From CAYILR01 sp964364175 (GTDB lineage: Bacteria; Bdellovibrionota; UBA1018), in NCBI GenBank assembly GCA_964364175.1, contig CAYILR010000019.1, positions 12,359 through 76,358 on the forward strand: a DNA stretch of 64,000 nt. Direction: 5' to 3'. Each line of letters begins with the position of its first letter. The first letter of the stretch is position 1. Under the pieces are notes generated by a model. The model searched no databases and was not told the DNA's origin. It was given only the letters and a program-made list of their open reading frames with translations. Shown here one piece after another: positions 57,846 through 64,000 of the stretch. The position numbers were made by a program, and so were the translations under genes.

Positions 57846-59549
57846 ATGAATCGCACAGTGCTGCTGCAAAAAGCCAAGGAGTCGACTTCCTCGCCAGGCG
57901 TGTATCTGATGAAGGACACCGAGGGTGCGGTTCTCTATGTGGGGAAGGCTAAGAATCTCAGAAATCGCCTGGTGAGTTATTTCCAACCTGCTCTGCACGA
58001 GATTCTCAAAACAGAGATGCTGGTTCGGGTGGCGGTGACGTTCGATGTGATTCTCACCGAGACTGAGAATGAAGCACTGATTCTCGAGTGCACGCTGATC
58101 AAGCGCCACAAACCGCGATTCAATATTCGCCTCAAGGACGACAAGGCTTATCCGTATCTCAAAATTCAAATGAATCAGGCATTCCCGCGAATCGAATGGA
58201 CTCGCAAGGTTGCTCGCGATGGAGCTCGATATTTTGGCCCTTTCACTTCTGCGTCTGCTGCGCGCAGTATTCTCAGGTTGTTAACGGAGTCGATGCATTT
58301 GCGCGATTGCTCGGACAATGTATTCAGTCATCGCAGCAGGCCTTGTATTTTGTTTCAGATGGGTCGTTGTAGTGCACCTTGCGTAGGAAAAGTGAACGAA
58401 TCTCAATATCGGGAGCAAATTCAGCAGGTGATCGCAGTGCTTGAGGGCAAGGGGGACCGTCTCGTGGGCGAATTGCGCCGAGGGATGGAGGATGCGTCGG
58501 CTCGTGAGGAATACGAGGTGGCGGCGGAGTATCGCGATCAAATTAAAAATCTGGAACTTGTGACTGAATCACAAAGTGTTCTCGAAGCGGGTTCGGAGCG
58601 CGACCGGGATGTGGTGGGATTGGCACGCCAGGGTGCGGATGCTCATGGAGTGATTCTGCAAGTTCGCGGTGGAAAATTGATTTCTGTGAAACATTACCAT
58701 CTTCAAAACACGGATAGCTCTCAGCCAGATGCAAAGGTTTTGGAAGAATTTTTAACTCAGCACTATGTAGCGGCTCAGCAGGTGGAGGAAAAGGGAGAAG
58801 CGCGTGTTACTCATCCGAAGGAAGTTTTGCTGGCCACAGCTCCTGAAGAAGTCGATTGGATCGAAAAGGGATTACAGATTCAGGTCAAGATGCCTGAGAC
58901 TCCTGCAGACGAGCAAATTGTTCGAGTGGCGCAGACTAACGCCGATGAAGCTTTAAGTCAGAGCAGCAAAAACGGAACAGGGCATGGGCTTCAGGCCGTC
59001 GAGGAGACGCAGAAGAAACTGCATCTCTCGAAGTTGCCTCTTCGGATCGAGTGCTATGATATTTCAAATACGCAAGGCCAAGACGCAGTGGCATCACGGG
59101 TGGTGTTCATTTCGGGTGCTCCAGAAAAAAATCTCTACCGCCGCTATAAAATCAAAACGGTCGAAGGCGCGAACGATTTTGCGATGATGAAGGAAGTCTT
59201 GGCGCGAAGATTCTCCAGCGACTCCGAGGAGTCGTTGCCGGACCTTGTCGTGGTTGACGGCGGGAAAGGCCAGCTTGCGCAGGCCATTGCGATTCTCAGC
59301 GAACTCGATGTTCAGGGGGTTGAGGTGGCTGGTTTGGCAAAAGCGCGTACAGAAAGAGATTTCGAAGCCACTGAGGTCAAATCGAGTTCAGAGCGAGTAT
59401 TTATTCCCAATAGAAAAAATCCAATTCCGTTGTATCCTAACACCGGAGTTTTTCGTTTGATGACGCATTTGCGCGATGAAGCGCACAGATTCGCGATCAG
59501 CTATCATCGTTTGCTGAGAGGGAAGCGGAGCTTAAAGTCTGAAAATTAG
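57846..59549 (+). CDS. uvrC: Excinuclease ABC subunit C, lacking the C-terminal (HhH)2 domain
   Basis: 567 residues from ATG 57846 (GGAGGGG 7 nt upstream). The GIY-YIG nuclease for the 3' incision reads GVYLMKDTEGAVLYVGKAKN. The UVR helix pair that meets UvrB is YEVAAEYRDQIKNLE. The RNase H-like domain for the 5' incision has its acidic residues in ECYDISNTQG and LVVVDGGKGQL and His in EAHRFAISYHR. The protein stops about 10 residues later; the helix-hairpin-helix domain found in E. coli UvrC is missing. A linker of about 60 extra residues precedes the RNase H part. Confidence 0.95.
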   Translation: MNRTVLLQKAKESTSSPGVYLMKDTEGAVLYVGKAKNLRNRLVSYFQPALHEILKTEMLVRVAVTFDVILTETENEALILECTLIKRHKPRFNIRLKDDKAYPYLKIQMNQAFPRIEWTRKVARDGARYFGPFTSASAARSILRLLTESMHLRDCSDNVFSHRSRPCILFQMGRCSAPCVGKVNESQYREQIQQVIAVLEGKGDRLVGELRRGMEDASAREEYEVAAEYRDQIKNLELVTESQSVLEAGSERDRDVVGLARQGADAHGVILQVRGGKLISVKHYHLQNTDSSQPDAKVLEEFLTQHYVAAQQVEEKGEARVTHPKEVLLATAPEEVDWIEKGLQIQVKMPETPADEQIVRVAQTNADEALSQSSKNGTGHGLQAVEETQKKLHLSKLPLRIECYDISNTQGQDAVASRVVFISGAPEKNLYRRYKIKTVEGANDFAMMKEVLARRFSSDSEESLPDLVVVDGGKGQLAQAIAILSELDVQGVEVAGLAKARTERDFEATEVKSSSERVFIPNRKNPIPLYPNTGVFRLMTHLRDEAHRFAISYHRLLRGKRSLKSEN

Positions 59550-61691
59550 AATGAACGCGGTCCGCCTAATCCCGTCATCGATCCAAAGTTCCCACCCAAG
59601 CTGTTGCCCCATTGATTGAGCAGGATCGATTGCTGGTAACGTTGCATGGCTTCGTAGGCTTGCTGTTGTGCAGACATGAGGTTGGGATTTGAAAATGAGT
59701 TTTGATAATTTTGCATTTGAAACTGTCCCGAAGCGCCCCCCATGGCATTGAACTGTCCGTTGCCACTCAGGCCGATGTAGGGATTCAAGTACGAGGGGCT
59801 GCCTGCTGGATAATTGGGCACACCGGCAATGATCGGGCTAAATCCTGATCCGAGTGGATACACGGGATATCCATAACCCAAGGTCAAAGGATTGAATGAA
59901 CCAGGACCGTTCATACCGCCCGTTGTATTGAGGTAGGGCTGAATATTCATGGGAACCATGGGGTATTGTCCACCGCCTGGCATTCCGCCGAATCCACCAC
60001 CACCAAAACCGCCCATTCCCCCGAATCCGCCTTGACCCGCAAATGGCATCCCGACACCTGGCATTCCTCCGAACTGGGGTCCTCCGCCGAATGGAGAGTT
60101 GCAGGGAATACCTTGGGTGGCGCAGGTTTTTAAATAACCATCATAGGCAACCAAAGCCTGGTTGAGATACCCGGCTTGTGCGTTGAGTGATTTGCCGTAC
60201 ATCCAAGATTGGATTCCCATCGACATCGTGGGTGCTAGTGCTTGAAGTGCGCCGAGAGCAAAGTCGCCGAATCCTCGAGGCCGAGCGGCATCCATCATTG
60301 CGCATTGTGGGCAAGCGGCCACGGCCACTCTTCTTTTTTGATCCAGGCAAGTCGCTTCGGACTGCAGTGAAATTAAATCTGCGTTGATCGTGTCGAGTTG
60401 TCGCAAAATTTGGGTGTAGTTGCGTGCAGCTCGGCTGCAAGTGCTGGCTGCTTGCACGCATCTGGAGTTGTATCCGCGTTCGCTGTCTCGGCTTCTGCTG
60501 CGGTCTGCTTTTCTGAATCGCAAATCCTCAGTGACGATTGCGAGGCAGGCAGCAGTGGTGTTGATTGCTGGGTCGGCGGGATTTCCGATTCCTAGGCGCT
60601 CCAAATCGCTGTCACAACGTCCTGACTTGAAACATTCGCAGGGTTGTTTGAGCTCCTCGTCGTTATCTTCTATTTTTGCGAGTTCTTTTTTCAAATCACT
60701 GGCTTGTTTTTTCGCATCCTTGACGGCTTCGCGATTGACTTCGAGCTGGACGCGAACTGTGGCGACTTCTGGGGCATAGCCATCCGGGTCCGTGGTGGTG
60801 CAATCTGCATCGTCTCCGCGAAGGAGCCTGCGGGAGGGTTGGGTGATATTCGGGTCGTTGCTGGCACTGGGACCTCCCAAGGTAAACTCGTTGCGAGCGG
60901 GAGGTTGGTCGACGGGTCTCTGGGAAAGCTGAGTGGCGGGTCGTTCGCTGGGGCGCGAGCTGACTGCGTCTGCTGGTCTACTCGAAGCTTGGGTTTGTCG
61001 ATCTCTCTCAGCTTGCTCACGGGCGGTGCGATCTCTCTCAGCTTGCTCACGGGCGGTGCGATCTCTCTCAGCTTGCTCACGGGNNNNNNNNNNNNNNNNN
61101 NNNNNNNNNNNNNNNNNNNNNNNNNNNNNNNNNNNNNNNNNNNNNNNNNNNNNNNNNNNNNNNNNNNNNNNNNNNNNNNNNNNCGGTGCGATCTCTCTCA
61201 GCTTGCTCACGCGCAAGTCGCTCTCGATCAGCAGTGCTGGGAGTTCCATCCGCAGACGTTGAGCCAGGGCGCTCAGGCCGGATCGGAGCATGATTCTGAT
61301 CTTGTTGGCGAACTACGCGAGTTTGCGCCTGCCGTGCGAGTTCGACACGCCGTTGAATAGCCTCTGGCGAATAAAATTGCTGATTGAGTATTCGCTTGCG
61401 CGCGTTATTGACAGCTTCATAACAAATACTATTTGCTGGTCGATTTCCAATTCTAGCGAGCCTGGATAAACTCCTGATCACAGAATCCCGGACTCCTTGA
61501 CCGCACTGGTCCACGGAATTGTACGTAGTCAGATCAACGCCGTTCGTGCCGCATTTTTGTTGCATCTGTGTGCGAAGTTGGTCGATGGCTGTGTTGCAAC
61601 TCAAATCGATTGCGAAAGCAGCTGGCATACCAATGAGAGCCGCGCCATTCGCGACAACGATCAGGAGTAGTATGCGCCAATTAGCCTTCAT
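59546..61691 (-). CDS. Secreted Cys-rich, repeat-containing protein, with assembly gap
   Basis: Start at 61691 (MKANWRILLLIVVANGAALI, signal peptide to AAFA-ID). The N-terminal domain of about 120 residues carries five cysteines, followed by tandem REQAERDRTA units where the N-run lies. The C-terminal domain has about 20 cysteines, a long helical part, then a Gly-rich tail with GGFGGMGGFGGGGFGG. The reading frame differs by 1 across the 100 N, which fits an artificial gap length. Total size is unknown; at least 680 residues are visible. No family is recognised. The stop interlocks with uvrC. Confidence 0.7.
61001..61210. repeat. Tandem 30-bp repeats with assembly gap
   Basis: Units of 30 bp starting ATCTCTCTCAGCTTGCTCAC repeat perfectly at 61001, 61031 and 61061, and resume after the gap at 61191. 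They encode REQAERDRTA on the minus strand. Identical units explain why the assembler could not close the region. Confidence 0.9.
61084..61183. other. Assembly gap (100 N)
   Basis: Exactly 100 N inside the 30-bp tandem array; the true repeat number is unresolved. Confidence 0.99.
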
Positions 61692-61914
61692 TTTTCCGTT
61701 CAGCTCCTTCACACTCATCGGAAAATCCGTCTAATTTTTATACATAAATAGTTAATATAAGGCGGAAAAATCCGACTTGGCAGCAAATTGACGCAGAACG
61801 CTGCAAATCTTTCCCGTTTAGCCCCCCGCCAGAAACCCGAAGAGGTCCTTGAGGGCATCACAACCACATGTGGCCCACGAACAGACCTAGAGAGGCGATT
61901 GGAGGGATCGAGAC
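61692..61914. other. Intergenic region, divergent promoters
   Basis: A 223-nt AT-rich to mixed spacer between the Cys-rich secreted protein (minus) and the zinc-ribbon protein (plus). It has an A/T-rich block at about 61733-61760 that may contain promoters. No open frame with a ribosome binding site and no strong palindrome is seen. Confidence 0.6.
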
Positions 61915-62133
61915 ATGGACGAAGGAAATCCGCAATCTGATACAAAACCAACCACAAATCCATTCTTTGGCACTGCGCGACAGGTGATGGAGAGATACCA
62001 ACACTGTGCGTTGTGTGGCGCCTACCTCCACTTTCGCTACTACACGGACTTCAGTAAAAATCTCACCCAGGAGAACGCCAAGTGCCCGGAGTGTGGAGTC
62101 GAAAAAACGACTGTGATTCATAAGCTTCAGTAG
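61915..62133 (+). CDS. Small zinc-ribbon protein
   Basis: 72 residues. Two CxxC pairs, YQHCALCGAYLHFRY and AKCPECGVEKT, form a classic zinc ribbon in the last 50 residues, after a polar N-terminal tail. The central sequence (FSKNLTQENA) is unlike known transcription factors. Small proteins of this kind often act as nucleic-acid-binding or chaperone modules. The start at 61915 follows GATCGAGAC without an obvious ribosome binding site. Locus 3 of the hairpin family follows. Confidence 0.75.
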   Translation: MDEGNPQSDTKPTTNPFFGTARQVMERYQHCALCGAYLHFRYYTDFSKNLTQENAKCPECGVEKTTVIHKLQ

Positions 62134-62141
62134 TCTTGTCA

Positions 62142-62166
62142 CGAAGTCGCCCAACGCGACATTTCG
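62142..62166. repeat. Paired-hairpin family, locus 3, copy A
   Basis: GTCGC-CCAAC-GCGAC (62146-62160), extended by CGAA/TTCG with a 2-nt bulge. The top stem pair differs from loci 1 and 2 (G-C for T-A), a compensated change. Confidence 0.8.
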
Positions 62167-62194
62167 GGGATGAGCACCCAGTCGCGCGAACTCT

Positions 62195-62209
62195 GTCGCC
62201 AAACGCGAC
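62195..62209. repeat. Paired-hairpin family, locus 3, copy B
   Basis: GTCGC-CAAAC-GCGAC, 49 nt from copy A centre to centre. It lies between the zinc-ribbon gene and the uracil-DNA glycosylase gene, about 60 nt before the latter. Confidence 0.8.
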
Positions 62210-62271
62210 TTTTGCAGAAATTTGATCCAGATGTTGACCCCATCTGAGCTTCATATGATAGTCCCACGTGC

Positions 62272-62985
62272 ATGGGTCTGAAAAATACTTGGGAACCTTT
62301 TTTGTCACCAAAATCCATTGTCATGGGGAAAAAAGCCAAGCCCCAAGCACAAATTCCCGTCATTCCCAAACCGGCTTTTCTTCAAAAAGACTCGCTCGAT
62401 TCCATTGCGCAAGACTTGGTGGGATGTCAGCGCTGCAAACTCAGCAAAACTCGTACGCACATTGTGGTGGGCGAGGGGAACCCGAATGCAGAGTTGATTT
62501 TTGTGGGCGAAGGACCGGGAGAACAAGAGGACCTGCAAGGCCGTCCGTTCGTCGGTCGTGCGGGCCAGCTCCTCGACAAGATGATTCAGGCCATCGGGTT
62601 GCAACGTGAATCTGTCTATATTTGCAACGTCGTGAAGTGCCGCCCTCCCGAGAATCGCAACCCGGAGCCGGATGAAATCGCCTCTTGTGGGCCGTTTCTT
62701 CTACGGCAAGTCGGAGTGATTCAGCCTAAAATCGTGGTGACTCTGGGAAAATTCGCGACACAAACTTTGCTTCAAACCGAAGAGCGAATCACGAGTCTGC
62801 GCGGGAATTTTTTTGATTACCAGGGAGCGAAATTGATTCCAACGTATCACCCGGCGTATTTGTTGAGAAACCCGCCCGCGAAGCGCGAGGCTTGGGAAGA
62901 TCTTAAAAAAGTAGCCAAAGAATTAGGTTTGAAGATTCCAACACTGACTGCACCAGCAGCATCACCATCACCAGGCGGGAAATAA
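62272..62985 (+). CDS. Uracil-DNA glycosylase, family 4
   Basis: 237 residues. It removes uracil from DNA. The 4Fe-4S cysteines are in GCQRCKLSKTRT and CNVVKCRPPENRNPEPDEIA, followed by SC. Catalytic motif A is GEGPGEQEDLQGRPFVGRAG and motif B PTYHPAYLLRNP. The core is complete. ATG 62272 or the in-frame ATG at 62323 (MGKKAKPQAQ) may be the start; neither has a good ribosome binding site. It ends 2 nt before the slipin gene, so the two may be co-transcribed. Confidence 0.95.
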   Translation: MGLKNTWEPFLSPKSIVMGKKAKPQAQIPVIPKPAFLQKDSLDSIAQDLVGCQRCKLSKTRTHIVVGEGNPNAELIFVGEGPGEQEDLQGRPFVGRAGQLLDKMIQAIGLQRESVYICNVVKCRPPENRNPEPDEIASCGPFLLRQVGVIQPKIVVTLGKFATQTLLQTEERITSLRGNFFDYQGAKLIPTYHPAYLLRNPPAKREAWEDLKKVAKELGLKIPTLTAPAASPSPGGK

Positions 62986-62987
62986 AA

Positions 62988-63728
62988 ATGCCAGTTTCAT
63001 TCATATTGATCTCGGGACTCATTGTAGTTTTTTTATTCTTCGGAGTTCGCATTCTCAACGAATACGAACGCGGGGTGGTTTTTCGACTCGGGCGCGTGAT
63101 GGGTGCGAAGGGGCCTGGGTTGATTATCCTGATTCCCCTCGTGGATCGGATGATCCGAGTAGATATGCGGACAGTGACATTGGACGTTCCTCCGCAAGAT
63201 GCGATCAGTCGCGACAACGTCACAATTAAAGTGAACGCAGTGGTTTACTTCAAAGTCCTCGATCCGATTCGAGCTGTAGTGGAAGTCGAAAATTACCTGA
63301 TGGCGACTTCGAAATTAGCACAGACATCGTTGCGATCGATTCTGGGTCAGGTGGAGCTCGATGAACTCCTGGCAGCGCGCGATCACATCAACCAAAGACT
63401 CCAAGTGATTTTGGATTCACAAACAGAACCGTGGGGAGTGAAGGTATCCCACGTCGAGGTCAAGCAGATCGATTTGCCCGTAGAAATGCAACGAGCGATG
63501 GCTCGCCAGGCCGAAGCCGAACGAGAGCGTCGTGCCAAGATCATCGATGCAGAAGGTGAACTTCAAGCGTCGCAGAAATTGTCCGAAGCTGCCCAAGTCA
63601 TGGAAAAAACTCCAATGACCTTGCAACTGCGTTATCTGCAGACCCTGCGAGAGTTATCCACAGGAAGCTCGACGAACACGATCATTCCGTTTCCGATTGA
63701 GCTCTTGAAGTCAGTTTTGAAGATTTAG
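62988..63728 (+). CDS. Slipin/stomatin-like SPFH membrane protein
   Basis: 246 residues. One N-terminal helix (SFILISGLIVVFLFFGVRIL) and an SPFH domain with the family hallmark NEYERGVVFRLGRVMGAKGP, then VPPQDAISRDNVTIKVNAVV and RSILGQVELDELLAARDHIN. The C-terminal coiled coil (QRAMARQAEAERERRAKIID) allows oligomerisation. Slipins organise membrane microdomains and usually stand beside an NfeD gene, but none is seen here. Its stop codon interlocks with that of the next gene. Confidence 0.94.
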   Translation: MPVSFILISGLIVVFLFFGVRILNEYERGVVFRLGRVMGAKGPGLIILIPLVDRMIRVDMRTVTLDVPPQDAISRDNVTIKVNAVVYFKVLDPIRAVVEVENYLMATSKLAQTSLRSILGQVELDELLAARDHINQRLQVILDSQTEPWGVKVSHVEVKQIDLPVEMQRAMARQAEAERERRAKIIDAEGELQASQKLSEAAQVMEKTPMTLQLRYLQTLRELSTGSSTNTIIPFPIELLKSVLKI

Positions 63729-63937
63729 TAGCGCGTGCTGCTGCTTCTATTTTGATGAAATGTGCTCAAGCGATAATTATCTTCGAGCATCTTGTTTTCA
63801 CAAGCTTCCGAAGAAGGCGTTGAGCAGGCATCAGCCGAGGCTGGATTCCTGTCTGACGACGGCGTGGTTGCGCAGGCCGACAGACCGGCCAGCATGACTG
63901 CGTTCAAAACTACGACTGCATATTTCACATACTTCAT
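63725..63937 (-). CDS. Small lipoprotein
   Basis: 70 residues from the ATG at 63937 (AGGT 8 nt upstream). The signal VVVLNAVMLAGLSAC-ATT contains a lipobox ending at the cysteine. The mature part is about 47 residues, polar, with two more cysteines (DACSTPSSEACEN). No family is recognised. Acidic Ser/Asn-rich small lipoproteins like this are frequent in this type of genome. Confidence 0.7.
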   Translation of the reverse strand: MKYVKYAVVVLNAVMLAGLSACATTPSSDRNPASADACSTPSSEACENKMLEDNYRLSTFHQNRSSSTRY

Positions 63938-64000
63938 ACGTTTTACCTGTGCCCCGGAGAGGATGAGCGTCAAAGTTGCCTTTTCTGCCTTTCCTAATAT

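Noticed and set aside
61001..61210. Regular 30-bp direct repeats considered as a CRISPR array
   Set aside because: The units are contiguous with no unique spacers, keep an open reading frame (REQAERDRTA) and lie inside a coding sequence. No cas genes are in the window.

Overview
The window is 64 kb of a Gram-negative chromosome with outer-membrane proteins, many lipoproteins and a periplasm. It comes from a draft assembly, with two 100-N scaffold gaps. The gene set fits a predatory or gliding deltaproteobacterial-type lineage, most likely Bdellovibrionota. The pointers are HNH endonucleases of the type abundant there, a tail-fibre-like lipoprotein, a GldA/F/G-type ABC operon, a FrzS-like pseudo-receiver protein, a FliL-like protein, and secreted metallo- and serine proteases. 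This placement is inference; there is no rRNA to confirm it. The genome is very compact: twelve same-strand neighbours share ATGA overlaps, and six convergent pairs end with their stop codons interlocked by exactly 4 nt.

Layout. 1-11.6 kb is a single minus-strand run. It starts at a promoter near 11.55 kb with a gliding-type ABC exporter (gldA, gldF, gldG, a DUF4340 protein), a zinc-ribbon YIP1 membrane protein, a gluzincin peptidase and a small secreted protein. It continues with nucleotide salvage (tdk, hpt), a GHMP kinase, a DUF429 protein and peptide permeases. 11.7-23.3 kb holds small membrane and secreted proteins, a branched-chain acyl-CoA module (acyl-CoA dehydrogenase, carboxyltransferase, BKACE lyase), pirin, NUDIX and fadAB. 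23.4-26.6 kb is AT-rich and accessory: a frameshifted tail-fibre-like lipoprotein, a DUF4258/DUF2283-HTH pair and a zeta-like P-loop gene with a small partner.

26.7-39.2 kb carries a peptide transporter, GST, an RlmM-like methyltransferase, two FMN glutamate-synthase-like paralogues around a MATE pump and tRNA-Leu(UAG), an acyltransferase, a response regulator, a FliL-like protein and a three-repeat secreted protein. 39.2-53.2 kb mixes core genes (AAA/DUF4143, ald, MBL hydrolase, epimerase, M16 pair, bactofilin) with two accessory segments. Each of these contains an HNH endonuclease plus a secreted protease, and each is bounded by direct repeats. 53.2-64 kb holds a signalling module (FrzS-like protein, REC-GGDEF, metallophosphoesterase), uvrC, a repeat-rich Cys-rich secreted protein, uracil-DNA glycosylase, slipin and a lipoprotein.

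The most noteworthy structures are: (i) the two HNH-plus-secreted-protease segments flanked by direct repeats (40.65-42.73 kb at the 3' end of ald; 49.54-53.2 kb splitting a divergent promoter region); (ii) a family of paired small hairpins at three loci, with covarying stems and a constant spacing of about 50 nt; and (iii) two large nested palindromes, one inside the peptide-permease operon and one abutting tRNA-Leu.
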